Shown: positions 26,035-33,958 of the stretch, piece after piece
Numbering within the stretch: the stretch's first letter is position 1
Layout: the number at the start of each line of letters is the position of its first letter
NCBI GenBank assembly: GCA_016124585.1
Contig: WGNL01000010.1
Span: forward strand, 186,001-250,000
DNA: 64,000 bases
Source: Bacteroidota bacterium
Lineage (GTDB): Bacteria > Bacteroidota > Bacteroidia > Chitinophagales > Saprospiraceae
Reading direction: 5' to 3'
The notes under the pieces: model-generated
Told to the model about the DNA's origin: nothing
What the model saw: the letters and a program-made list of their open reading frames with translations, nothing else
Database searches by the model: none
Program-made: the position numbers and the translations under genes

Positions 26035-26711
26035 CCATTTTTTAAAGCCGACAAATACATTTCCACAAACTCCTCCACTCGCTTCCGACGGTACTGCATG
26101 ATAAAACGGGGGTGGGGTAGCGGCACTATTTTTTCAAAAAAGCCCTCCGATTCGTTGAATTTTGAAAGAAACTGGAAGTTTTTACCCTCGCCGAGGCAAA
26201 TACAGGTTTTGGCATACATGCCCAGTGCCAAGAGGCTGCGCAAGTGATGCCGTATCAATGGCTTCATGGCTTCTTGCAAAGGTTTTTCATCGTAATAATT
26301 ATAGTTCACGCCATTTTTCACAAAGCCAAAGGGCACAACAGAATTAAGGAAAAAATGCTGGTAAAACGGCTGTACCCCGCCGTAGGCATACACCACTTTG
26401 TAGATGAATTGGGCAGAGAGTTCTTCCTTTTTTTCAAAATTGTTTCCGATGCCGCAATCCTGGACTAGCCGCACAGGGTCAGTAAATGCCACGTTGGTAA
26501 CGCCAGCACCAAAACGTCCTGGATTGATGCCAAGTATCAGGGTGCGGGGCTGCATATCGCTGTAGTATTTCTCCAAAAAAGCCGAAAAGACCCGTCCAGT
26601 CTCTGGCAAATTGGACAGAGGCAGCAGCCATTCTACGGCTGTTGGTACAGGTGGCAAATGGTTGTGTAGGTCTGAAAAATGGTGTTCTAGTCGCTTCGCA
26701 ATCGTGTCCAT
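26031..26711 (-). CDS. SMUG2-like uracil-DNA glycosylase family protein
   Basis: 226 aa, cytoplasmic. Motif 1, LILGINPGRFGAGVTNVAFTDP, corresponds to the SMUG1-type GMNPGPFGM loop, with Asn as the catalytic-site residue. The second motif is PLPHPRFIMQYRRKR, equivalent to the HPSPRN DNA-intercalation loop. This arrangement is that of family 3 SMUG2 (formerly DUF4918), found in Bacteroidota. It would remove uracil or oxidised/deaminated pyrimidines in base excision repair. Its stop overlaps the convergent methyltransferase gene by four bases, and there is no terminator between them, so antisense transcription is likely. Specificity is inferred. Confidence 0.82.
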   Translation of the reverse strand: MDTIAKRLEHHFSDLHNHLPPVPTAVEWLLPLSNLPETGRVFSAFLEKYYSDMQPRTLILGINPGRFGAGVTNVAFTDPVRLVQDCGIGNNFEKKEELSAQFIYKVVYAYGGVQPFYQHFFLNSVVPFGFVKNGVNYNYYDEKPLQEAMKPLIRHHLRSLLALGMYAKTCICLGEGKNFQFLSKFNESEGFFEKIVPLPHPRFIMQYRRKRVEEFVEMYLSALKNG

Positions 26712-26798
26712 CGTGTCGTTTTGGGGGCAAGTTAGGCACGTTCTTCCATTAAAAGCCTTGAATCGTCCAGTGCTGTACTACCACAAACCGGAAAATTT

Positions 26799-26806
26799 TA
26801 CCTTTG
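26799..26806 (+). promoter_or_regulatory. -7 box TACCTTTG for yidC
   Basis: Exact TAnnTTTG, 106 bp before ATG 26913. No TTG is seen at the usual -33 spacing. Confidence 0.45.
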
Positions 26807-26853
26807 CACGCATTTTGGCGCAGCGTCTTATTTTGGTTTGGCGTTGAGGGCAT

Positions 26854-26884
26854 TCTGAAACCTGAAACCCAAGACCTGAAACCT
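26854..26884. repeat. octamer tandem words (ACCTGAAA) in the yidC leader
   Basis: CTGAAACCTGAAACC followed by CAAGACCTGAAACC: imperfect 8-bp repeats within the presumed 5' untranslated region of yidC. Confidence 0.5.
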
Positions 26885-26912
26885 CCGCTTTGCGCCAGCA
26901 AAAACAAAATTG

Positions 26913-28814
26913 ATGGACAGAAATACGGTAATTGGGTTTGTTTTGATTTTCGGTCTGCTTATCACTATGCAATTGGTGATTGGGCCGGAACAAAAGAAAA
27001 TGAAAGAGATTGCGGAGCATAGGTTGGATTCGCTTCGTCAAATTGAGCAGCGGAATGCGGACAGCATTGCTTCCTTGCAGTCGTTGCCGATCAGCAATGA
27101 CACCGTGCAGCAGGACTCTCAAGCGATGGCTGAACAGCACGTGAAACTGGCAGGACAGTTCGGTACATTGGCATCGGCGGCAGTTGGTACTGAAAAATTG
27201 GAGGTGCTCGAAAACGATGTGATGCGCATCCAATTTTCAAACAAGGGCGGCCGCATCACGGAAGTGGAGCTGAAAAAACACTTCAAAGTCCACCTGGACT
27301 CCCTGCACAAAACCATCAAAGAGCCGCTGAAACTGCTCGAAGACAAGAACAATAAATTTGAGTACTTGATACCGATGGCAAATGTACCTGGGGGACAGGT
27401 TAGCACTGGCAATCTGTTTTTTCAAGCTCAAAAAAAGGGGGACAATGCTATTGTCTTCACTGCAACAGGTGCCAATGGCGCTGCTTTTGAGCAAACCTAC
27501 TCGCTTGACTCAAAGGATGGCTATGGAGTAAGTTATGACGTGCGCCACCAAGGGCTGAATGCCGTGACGCCGCTGAAGCTGAACTGGGTTGACTACCTCG
27601 ACCGCCTCGAACAGAACTACAAGTACGAGGTAAACTACTCCACTGTTTACTACAAACCCGCCGATGACGACTATGATTACTGCTCCTGCACCAAGGACGA
27701 TACCCAGGACGAATCAAAGAAAAAACTGAAATGGATAGCCCATTCCAACCAGTTTTTTGCCAGTGTGCTGATGGCAAAGAATGCACCTTTTGGCGGTGGT
27801 GTTTTGTCCACAGAGAAGGTGGTTGACCCACAAAGCTCCACCCTGAAAATCATCAGGAGCGAGCTGACTCTGCCAGTTGAGTCACAGTCATTTGCTATGC
27901 AGTTTTACCTCGGCCCAAAAGACTTTGAAGTGCTTCGTACCTATGGCTCCGACCTTGAAGACATCGTTCCATTTGGGCGCAGCATCATGGGCACCTTCAA
28001 CCGCTGGATAATCCGTCCGCTGTTCAATGGATTGATGAAACTGGTCGGTTCGCAAGGGATTGTGATTTTACTGCTAACACTCATCGTGAAACTCCTGCTC
28101 TACCCGCTGACTTACAAAATGCTGCATTCGCAAGCGAAAATGGCAGCCCTTAAGCCTCAGTTGACAGGTATTCGGGAAAAATACAAGGACGACCCGACAA
28201 CGCTGCAAATGGAGACCATGAAAATCTACCGGGAGTTTGGGGTGAACCCGCTCGGTGGCTGTTTCCCGATTGCACTGCAAATGCCGGTTTGGTTGGCGCT
28301 GTACCGCTTTTTCCCTGCCAGCATTGAGTTCCGTCAGGCTGGGTTCCTCTGGGCCACTGACCTTTCCAGCTACGATGTGGCTTTTTGGTTGCCGTTCGAT
28401 ATTCCAATGTATGGCTCCCACGTTAGCCTTTTCACACTGCTCTGGGTCATTACCACCATCATGTACACCTACTACAATATGCAGAACATGGACATGGGCA
28501 GCATGGGTGGTGGCGCCAATGCCAAGATGATGAAATACATGCAGTACGGGATGCCCGTTTTCTTTCTGTTTTTCTTCAATAATTTTGCTTCCGGTCTTAC
28601 CCTGTACTTGGTGTTCAGCAATATCCTGAACATCACCCAGACATTGGTGACGAAAAACGTGATTATCGACCACGATAAAATCAACGAACAGCTACATGCC
28701 AACCGGAACAAACCGAAAAAGAAAGGCGGCTTCCAGTCGAGGTTGGAAGAAGCCATGAAACAGCAACAGGCCATCGCTGCCCAACGGGAAGCCGCTTCGA
28801 AAAAGAAGAAATAA
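26913..28814 (+). CDS. yidC: membrane protein insertase YidC
   Basis: 633 aa from ATG 26913 (MDRNTVIGFVLIFGLLITMQ, the N-terminal membrane segment); a TTG codon immediately upstream extends the open frame by one. A large periplasmic beta domain (residues ~50-350) follows, then the Oxa1 core: FNGLMKLVGSQGIVILLLTLIVKLLLYPLTYKML, a cytoplasmic helical hairpin with KPQLTGIREKYKDDP, NPLGGCFPIALQMPVWLALY, and two further segments around MYTYYNMQNMD and MPVFFLFFFNNFASGLTLYLVFSNI. The basic tail ends in KKKK, typical for ribosome contact. It inserts and folds inner-membrane proteins with or without Sec. Length is normal for Bacteroidota. Confidence 0.97.
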   Translation: MDRNTVIGFVLIFGLLITMQLVIGPEQKKMKEIAEHRLDSLRQIEQRNADSIASLQSLPISNDTVQQDSQAMAEQHVKLAGQFGTLASAAVGTEKLEVLENDVMRIQFSNKGGRITEVELKKHFKVHLDSLHKTIKEPLKLLEDKNNKFEYLIPMANVPGGQVSTGNLFFQAQKKGDNAIVFTATGANGAAFEQTYSLDSKDGYGVSYDVRHQGLNAVTPLKLNWVDYLDRLEQNYKYEVNYSTVYYKPADDDYDYCSCTKDDTQDESKKKLKWIAHSNQFFASVLMAKNAPFGGGVLSTEKVVDPQSSTLKIIRSELTLPVESQSFAMQFYLGPKDFEVLRTYGSDLEDIVPFGRSIMGTFNRWIIRPLFNGLMKLVGSQGIVILLLTLIVKLLLYPLTYKMLHSQAKMAALKPQLTGIREKYKDDPTTLQMETMKIYREFGVNPLGGCFPIALQMPVWLALYRFFPASIEFRQAGFLWATDLSSYDVAFWLPFDIPMYGSHVSLFTLLWVITTIMYTYYNMQNMDMGSMGGGANAKMMKYMQYGMPVFFLFFFNNFASGLTLYLVFSNILNITQTLVTKNVIIDHDKINEQLHANRNKPKKKGGFQSRLEEAMKQQQAIAAQREAASKKKK

Positions 28815-28820
28815 TGTCTA

Positions 28821-28882
28821 TTGTTGGATTGCTGTATTGTTGAATTGTTTTTGCATCACTTGACAATATAGCAATCCAACAA
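28821..28882. repeat. inverted repeat between yidC and the lipoprotein gene
   Basis: 20-bp arms (28821-28840 and 28863-28882, one mismatch) around a 22-base loop. It is built of imperfect 8-9-bp words (TTGTTGGAT, TTGCTGTAT, TTGTTGAAT). No T-run follows, so it is not a standard terminator; it could block or stabilise the yidC 3' end. Confidence 0.65.
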
Positions 28883-28900
28883 TTCAGCAATTCAATCAAC

Positions 28901-29449
28901 ATGAAACTTCAGATAATCCTACCACTCTGCTTATTGGCTACGTTGCTTTTGTTTGCATGCAACCGCAAAACGACTCCACCAACGACGCCGACCCCACTCA
29001 CTACGGATGTCACGACTTCAAAACCCGATGATACACGTCCAGAAATTGAGCCTAAGACAGAAGCCTACCAAGTCGCAGGTTTTCAGAAAACGGCATGCTT
29101 TGGCAAATGCCCGGTTTATCAAGTGAAGTTTTATTCTGATGGCAAAGTGACTTGGTATGGCCAGATGAACGTCGAGCGGAAAGGTTGGCACGAGGCCAAA
29201 GTAGATGATAAAATACTTGCAGAAATCAGGGCCAAAGCCCATGCTGCCAACTATTGGGATTTAGCCAGCAAATATCCTGAAGGGCAAAAAGTCGCAGACC
29301 TGCCCAGCACGGTCACTTTTATCCGTACAGGTGACATGGAAAAAACAGTTATCGACACCTACCAAGGCCCAGCGGAACTGGTAACTTTTGAAGATTATCT
29401 GGAGTCGCTCATCAATGGGCTCAGGTGGCAGCCCACCCAAGGTAATTGA
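28901..29449 (+). CDS. DUF6438-type lipoprotein
   Basis: 182 aa. Signal peptide with lipobox LLLFACN, so lipidated at C20 and likely outer-membrane attached. A Pro/Thr-rich linker (residues ~25-50) follows. The globular domain starts FQKTACFGKCPVYQVKFYSDGKVTWYG, the hallmark of DUF6438, with two cysteines that could form a disulfide. The rest, up to EDYLESLINGLRW, fits the family in length. Function of the family is not known. It is downstream of yidC but separated by the inverted repeat, and ends at the terminator 29517-29546. Confidence 0.8.
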   Translation: MKLQIILPLCLLATLLLFACNRKTTPPTTPTPLTTDVTTSKPDDTRPEIEPKTEAYQVAGFQKTACFGKCPVYQVKFYSDGKVTWYGQMNVERKGWHEAKVDDKILAEIRAKAHAANYWDLASKYPEGQKVADLPSTVTFIRTGDMEKTVIDTYQGPAELVTFEDYLESLINGLRWQPTQGN

Positions 29450-29516
29450 GGAGGAAGGTTACGCAGTGGTTCAAGAGCCTGAGTAGTTCCCCTCATTTAT
29501 ATTTTTAAGATTTATC

Positions 29517-29546
29517 AACCAACATTTTCTTGATGTTGGTTTTTTA
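29517..29546 (+). terminator. terminator of the lipoprotein gene
   Basis: AACCAACAT (29517-29525) pairs with ATGTTGGTT (29533-29541), then TTTTT. Confidence 0.75.
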
Positions 29547-29708
29547 CTTCAAATTGACCATCTTTGAACTTTGGTAAAATTGGCAGGTCTCATTTTTCTC
29601 CATTCTGATTTTCTTTGGCTAACACTATTTGGATACTTAATACAAACAGCTGAACTATCAGCTTTGACAAGCGTTTAACTTTTGTTCTTCATCCTTGAAT
29701 CTAGTGTA

Positions 29709-29858
29709 ATGCGTATCAAGTACCGACTCAAAAGGCTATACCTCAAACATGGAAAAAAAGCCTTGATTATATTTCTGGTTTATTTCGTGACGAAATGGAC
29801 CTTGACTATTGTTTTTGGTGCCAAGATTGTGGCTGCCATCAATAATTGGGTTGGGTAA
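29709..29858 (+). CDS. small single-pass membrane protein, 49 aa
   Basis: ATG 29709 to TAA 29858. The product starts with a very basic n-region (RIKYRLKRLYLKHGKK) followed by a hydrophobic helix (ALIIFLVYFVTKWTLTIVFG) and ends INNWVG. The pattern of positively charged cytoplasmic side plus one helix, the ~700-bp gap it occupies and the terminator 50 bp after its stop all support a real gene. I cannot name it. Small membrane proteins of this kind often modulate larger membrane complexes, but nothing here identifies a partner. A TAACTTTTG string at about 29670 could be its promoter, one base too long for the consensus. Confidence 0.6.
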   Translation: MRIKYRLKRLYLKHGKKALIIFLVYFVTKWTLTIVFGAKIVAAINNWVG

Positions 29859-29907
29859 TTTCACCCAATTCTCCCATTTTTATTGCTCAATGACTACCTT
29901 CACATTC

Positions 29908-29926
29908 GCCTCTTCCGAGGCTTTTT
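29908..29926 (+). terminator. short hairpin terminator after the 49-aa gene
   Basis: GCCTC-TTCC-GAGGC followed by TTTTT. A second possible hairpin (TTGGGT/ACCCAA, 29851-29868) overlaps the stop codon. The 230 bp from here to the sulfatase gene hold nothing else recognisable. Confidence 0.6.
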
Positions 29927-30159
29927 GCTAGAAATACCTTCTTAAAGCGTTTGTTAAACCAAAACCAAAGCATGGCTGCCAATTATTCAATGGTTGGAAT
30001 GCCGCTAGATGCTCAATTATTTTGAAGACACCCATTTCAAATGGTCGTTAGCAAAGTGGTTTTGATTATTTTTGCTACCGATTTTCATTAGTTCGAAAGA
30101 TTTGGGACATAAGCGACGACCAATTTTTTTTAGTTTAAGCGATAAGTATTTTGGATAAA

Positions 30160-32145
30160 ATGAACGACGCAACATTGGACTTGACCAAAGTACGTGGTCT
30201 AGTTAGCATACTTCCAAAGCAGTTGGTTTATCTGCTGCGAGTTTACCTTCTAGGTGTGTTGGGCTTCACCATCTTCCGGGTGATTTTGTTGATTCAGGAG
30301 TTCCACCAACTCCATTTCCTTCCTACTGACCAGGGTATTTGGCTCGTTTTCAAAGCCTTTTTGATGGGGCTCCGCTTTGATACCGTGGTAATGGGCTATT
30401 TGCTCACACTGCCTTTCCTGCTGTTGGCGGTTGATGGCTTGGCAGGTTGGAACAGTAAACTGGTTTACCGAATTGTCAATATATTGGTATTAATTGGGGT
30501 TATTGCCGCCTTTTTTATCCATGCGACTGACCTGCCGTTTTTCCACCATTTCTACACTCGGCTCACTACTTCTGTCATGATTTCGACCTTTACGGGCAAG
30601 GCAGGCAGCATGCTCAGTGGCATGATACTGCAAGAATGGCGCTTTGTATGGCCGCTATTCCCCATGGCTATTTTAAGTTTTCTGTTTTTTAAAAGAAACA
30701 GGGCCTTATATCGAAATATACTTTGCAAAAATGATGGCAGTTCATCCAGCTCTATAAAATGGTTTGCAGCGTTTGCGGCATTGCTTTTCTTTGGAATTTG
30801 GGGTCGGTTCTCGTTTGATTCCCACTTAGCAGCCAGCACGGCTTATGATTCCGACTATGGCTTTATCAATATGTTAGGGCTAAATCCTGCCTACACCTTC
30901 ACGCAGAGCTACGTCAACTCCAAGACCGATGCCAAGAACGTCCGCCTGATGGGCGACGGGGAGGCGGTGCGCAACGTGCAGCAGTTCCTCCACATCCCTG
31001 CGGCGCAGGAGTTTGATTCACCGATAGCCAGGGCCGTTACCTTCGCCGATACGTTGGCCACAAAGCCGAACGTAGTGGTGGTCATCATGGAGAGCATGAG
31101 CGCCAACAAAATGGGGCGCTACGGCAACACTAACCACCTCACACCATACATGGACAGCCTTGCTACGCAAAGCATCGCTTTTGACAGTATTTTCACAGCA
31201 GGCATCCATACGTTTGCGGGGGTGTACGCCACACTGTTTTCGCACCAAGTGGTGAAGCGCAAACACCCACTGGATAAAGTGGTGCCAATGTCCGGCATTG
31301 CCTCTACGCTAAAACACAACGGCTATTCGACCATCTATTTCACAACCCACGAAAAGGGGTTTGACAATGTAAATGCCTTCCTCACGGCCAACGATTTTGA
31401 CCAAATCGTATCAAAAGATGACTATCCATCGGAGAAAATCCTGAGCGCCCTCGGTGTGCCGGACGATTACCTCTACCAACATGCCCTCGGCGACATGGAC
31501 CGCCTGAGCAAAAAAGGCAATCCTTTCTTTGCCGCCATCATGACGGGCAGCGACCACGGGCCATTTGTGATTCCCAAATATTTCCACCCAAAACACGAGG
31601 ACGCCATGCTAGGCGTGGTGGAATATGTGGACTGGTCGGTGCGGCAGTTCCTGACGGCGGCTTCCAAGAAACCTTGGTTCGACAATACGCTGTTCGTGTT
31701 CGTGGCTGACCACGGCACCTCGCTCGATAAGCGTTACGATATGCCGCTGAGCTATCTGCATTCGCCGCTAATTTTCTACGCCCCAAAACTGCTCGGAGCG
31801 CCCCGCAGCATCGAGCAATTGGGCAGTCAAGTGGATGTTTTTCCTACCATCATGGGCTTAATCAAACAGCCATACATCAACAATACCCTCGGCATTGACC
31901 TCTTCCGGGAGCAGCGCCCCTTCGCATGTTCCTATGCCGACGACAAATGGGTGGTGCTCAACACCGAATACATGTACGTGGCCCGTGACAATGGCGTCAA
32001 CAGCCTCTACCACTACCGCACTGGTGACGTGAAGGATTATTCCAAAGCCCTGCCCGAACTCACTGAGCAGATGCAGACCTACGGCAAGAGTGTTTTTCAG
32101 ACGACGCAGTGGCTGCGGCATAACGGGAAGCAGGTGATGCAGTGA
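30160..32145 (+). CDS. LTA synthase-like membrane sulfatase (phosphoglycerol transferase family)
   Basis: 661 aa from ATG 30160. About five N-terminal membrane segments (LLRVYLLGVLGFTIFRVILL, VVMGYLLTLPFLLLAV, IVNILVLIGVIAAFFI and others, to residue ~215) precede an extracytoplasmic sulfatase-fold domain. Metal and active-site motifs are NVVVVIMESMSANKMG (acidic ligand), GIHTFAGVYATLF (Thr as probable nucleophile), GSDHGPFVIP and VADHGTSLDKRYDMP. This is the LtaS/OpgB/phosphoethanolamine-transferase superfamily. In Gram-negative Bacteroidota these enzymes likely transfer a phosphoglycerol or phosphoethanolamine group to an envelope glycan or lipid; lipoteichoic acid itself is not expected. 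Substrate uncertain. Confidence 0.85.
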   Translation: MNDATLDLTKVRGLVSILPKQLVYLLRVYLLGVLGFTIFRVILLIQEFHQLHFLPTDQGIWLVFKAFLMGLRFDTVVMGYLLTLPFLLLAVDGLAGWNSKLVYRIVNILVLIGVIAAFFIHATDLPFFHHFYTRLTTSVMISTFTGKAGSMLSGMILQEWRFVWPLFPMAILSFLFFKRNRALYRNILCKNDGSSSSSIKWFAAFAALLFFGIWGRFSFDSHLAASTAYDSDYGFINMLGLNPAYTFTQSYVNSKTDAKNVRLMGDGEAVRNVQQFLHIPAAQEFDSPIARAVTFADTLATKPNVVVVIMESMSANKMGRYGNTNHLTPYMDSLATQSIAFDSIFTAGIHTFAGVYATLFSHQVVKRKHPLDKVVPMSGIASTLKHNGYSTIYFTTHEKGFDNVNAFLTANDFDQIVSKDDYPSEKILSALGVPDDYLYQHALGDMDRLSKKGNPFFAAIMTGSDHGPFVIPKYFHPKHEDAMLGVVEYVDWSVRQFLTAASKKPWFDNTLFVFVADHGTSLDKRYDMPLSYLHSPLIFYAPKLLGAPRSIEQLGSQVDVFPTIMGLIKQPYINNTLGIDLFREQRPFACSYADDKWVVLNTEYMYVARDNGVNSLYHYRTGDVKDYSKALPELTEQMQTYGKSVFQTTQWLRHNGKQVMQ

Positions 32146-32150
32146 GGGGA

Positions 32151-32181
32151 TTGGCAGTTAGACAGTTGGCAGTTGGCAGCC
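32151..32181. repeat. octamer tandem words (GGCAGTT) after the sulfatase gene
   Basis: TTGGCAGTTAGACAGTTGGC followed by AGTTGGCAGC, with a partial reverse complement near 32255-32275 (GAACTGCCA). The same word in opposite orientation occurs at 44621-44659. Confidence 0.5.
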
Positions 32182-32275
32182 AGCGTGTAGTCTTGCAGTC
32201 ACTTGCCGTTCACTACAGCACTGAGTAAAAAACTGTCGAACTGACTGCAAACTGCCCCTTGCCGAACTGCCACCT

Positions 32276-32521
32276 TCAAAGCACCCGCTTAAACACCCAC
32301 CCGCTGCCGTCCGGCATCCTTCCCTGCTCGAACTGCCAGCCGTGGCGCTTGGCGATGTTGTTTGCCACCCGATAAGGGCTGCTTTTGGTCTTCCAGTCTT
32401 TGGGCGTGACGACTAGCGCCTGCCCGACCTTCAACTGTTTCAGTTTTGCAGAAAGCATTGTCTCCCGCCCCTTGGTCAGTGGGATGAGGTTCTTGGCTTC
32501 CTCTTCTTCCAGGATTTTCAT
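32276..32521 (-). CDS. small basic hypothetical protein, 81 aa
   Basis: 81 aa from ATG 32521 (MKILEEEEAKNLIPLTKG); the open frame continues upstream to 32623 without conserved-looking sequence. The body LKQLKVGQALVVTPKDWKTKSSPYRVANNIAKRHGW, split by a proline, is basic and predicted alpha/beta. The C-terminus GRMPDGSGWVFKRVL has an alternating strand pattern. I do not recognise a named family. The basic surface and 'SSPYRVANNIAKR' helix would be compatible with nucleic-acid binding, which is a guess. Convergent with the sulfatase gene; the 21/42-bp repeat array lies upstream. Confidence 0.6.
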   Translation of the reverse strand: MKILEEEEAKNLIPLTKGRETMLSAKLKQLKVGQALVVTPKDWKTKSSPYRVANNIAKRHGWQFEQGRMPDGSGWVFKRVL

Positions 32522-32588
32522 TTGAACTGTTTTTTTTGATGTTGAATGCCCTATGCTGATAGGCCAAAACGCTAAAAATGGGTACCCA

Positions 32589-32810
32589 AAGCATACCTCA
32601 CCGTACTGTCCGGCTTGAAACAAGTGCCTAATAGGTACAGTTTCATAAGATTGAGCATGAGTAAGATAGCTTTAAAGTACACCATAGTATCAATACGTAC
32701 GATAAAAGTAGATAAAAAGTACATTATTGTACTAAAAAGCTTGAAATAGGTATATAAAAAGTATATCATCGTAGGAATGAGCATGAAACGAATACCTGAA
32801 AAGTACTTAA
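32589..32810. repeat. imperfect 42-bp (2 x 21) tandem repeat array
   Basis: Unit boundaries fall at 32589, 32631, 32673, 32715, 32757 and 32799, with anchors such as AAAGTAC at each start and GCTTGAAA or GAGCATGA about 23 bases in. Within each unit the two 21-bp halves are themselves similar. Units have drifted strongly, yet no indel has broken the period. On the minus strand the array stays open (ORF 32572-32784) and translates as 14-residue repeats starting TMIYFLY, TIMYFLS and TMVYFKA, very hydrophobic. No homology to the array at 7461 is evident apart from the 21-bp period. Whether it is translated is unknown. Confidence 0.75.
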
Positions 32811-32932
32811 TTATCCATTTTTATATTGCTTTTTTATGCTAAAAAATTGACTATCAATTATTTGTGAAGAAAAAACAAGAAATCCCTGCCAAGCGAACTT
32901 GACAGGGATTTTTCGTGATGAGGCAGGCGGGG

Positions 32933-33423
32933 TTAGGCCGTGACGGGGACACCAGGCGCTATGCCGTTCACTTGGTCGAACAGCGGCGACAGCTCGTCCA
33001 CCACCGAGTCGGCACCAGGCACGTTGCGCTCGGCGGCCCGCTGGGCCATGTGGTAAAAATCACGCATGAACTCGAACGCCCGGTGGCCAGCAGCCAGCTC
33101 ATGGTCGCTGAGAATCTCCACGCACTTCATCAGCTTCGTTTTCAGTTTCAGCAACTGCTGGAGGTAAGCATAGTCGGCATTGGCCTCGGTCAAGTTGCCA
33201 AAGGGTGGCACGAGACCAGGGTTGTCGGGATGAGGCTATCGAACGCCTTTTCGAGGTAGGGCAGCCGCTTCTCCGCCACGGACTGGATGCTGGAGCGCTC
33301 CTCCTTGGTCAGGTTGATGGCCATGAGGCCGTTTGCGGTGTCGATGACGGTGCCGGTGGCATCGCTCACATCGGTGTACTGGGTGGTGGTGAGGCTTACG
33401 CCCATGCTGTTAGGTACTGGCAT
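32933..33423 (-). pseudogene. conserved hypothetical gene broken by a one-base frameshift
   Basis: Two overlapping frames together make one ~163-aa protein. The 5' part runs from ATG 33423 (MPVPNSMGVSL) to FDSLIP in one frame; that frame stops at 33190. The 3' part continues in the next frame as DNPGLVPPFGNLTEANADYA to the end at 32933. The joint lies around 33222-33236, where a single base gained or lost restores the reading frame. The joined protein resembles, from memory, a small Bacteroidota family with an LPYL segment, a P..L/VPP.. linker, and a conserved NVPGA...D.L end; its function is unknown. A sequencing error or a real inactivating mutation are both possible. An open stretch of both halves suggests the event is recent. 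Confidence 0.65.
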
Positions 33424-33821
33424 GTCAATCAAAATTGAAATTGTTGAAAAATTTGGTGGATGCGCCGATTGGCCAAAGGTGAGTTGGCTTTTTCGGTTAA
33501 ATGCAAATACGAGATGCATAAAACCAAGTTGCATACATGATAAAAAAAATTCAAATTTTAACAGTGCTGATTTTTACACGTAGGTGTGTAACTTTATTGA
33601 CTATTGGGCAGGATTGAAACAACAGGGAAACGGCAAGCTTCTTGTCGTGGCTAGTGCACTGAAAAGTTTCGGAACGACGATATATGTACTGCGAACACGG
33701 ACATAGTTCTACAGCGGCCACTAGTCCCTTTGGGAGAAGCCGCAGCCAAAGCCCGTCAACGAGCATAGCTCGTGACGAGCGACGCCGTTCTTTGGTGGGA
33801 GGGCAGGGGGTGCGCCAGCGG
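33424..33821. other. intergenic region with no recognised intact gene
   Basis: About 400 bp between the frameshifted gene and the T9SS domain stub. The 33600-33810 part is GC-richer and carries short ORFs on both strands, with a small palindromic patch (CGAGCATAGCTCG, near 33752), but nothing matching a known family. It may be debris of a lost surface-protein gene. Confidence 0.4.
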
Positions 33822-33914
33822 GATGTTTCCAAACTGGGTGCAGGAGTTTATACCTGTGAATTATTACTTGATGGCAAAACTGTTTTTGCTGGCAAGTATA
33901 TTTTGATTAAATAA
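33822..33914 (+). pseudogene. stub of a T9SS C-terminal sorting domain
   Basis: The last 30 codons of an open frame read DVSKLGAGVYTCELLLDGK followed by TVFAGKYILIK and a stop. This is the closing third of a type A T9SS sorting domain (compare GLAAGVYFYSL in the BNR protein). The sequence before it (SRSQSPSTSIARDERRRS) is low-complexity and unlike any secreted protein. So the body of the gene is gone. A strong terminator follows after two bases, as expected for a real gene end. Confidence 0.6.
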
Positions 33915-33916
33915 AA

Positions 33917-33957
33917 AAAGGGGCTTGGACAATGTCCAAGCCCCTTTCAAATTTTTC
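33917..33957 (+). terminator. terminator after the T9SS stub
   Basis: A 14-bp stem (33917-33930 with 33934-33947), almost a perfect palindrome with a three-base loop, then CAAATTTTT. An ATG inside the right half (33932) starts the longest open frame of the next gene, but that start is very unlikely. Confidence 0.7.
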
Positions 33958-33958
33958 T

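Noticed and set aside
33932-33958. ATG 33932 as start of the propeller/PKD gene
   Set aside because: It lies inside the terminator hairpin of the preceding stub and would place nine residues before an otherwise perfect signal peptide.
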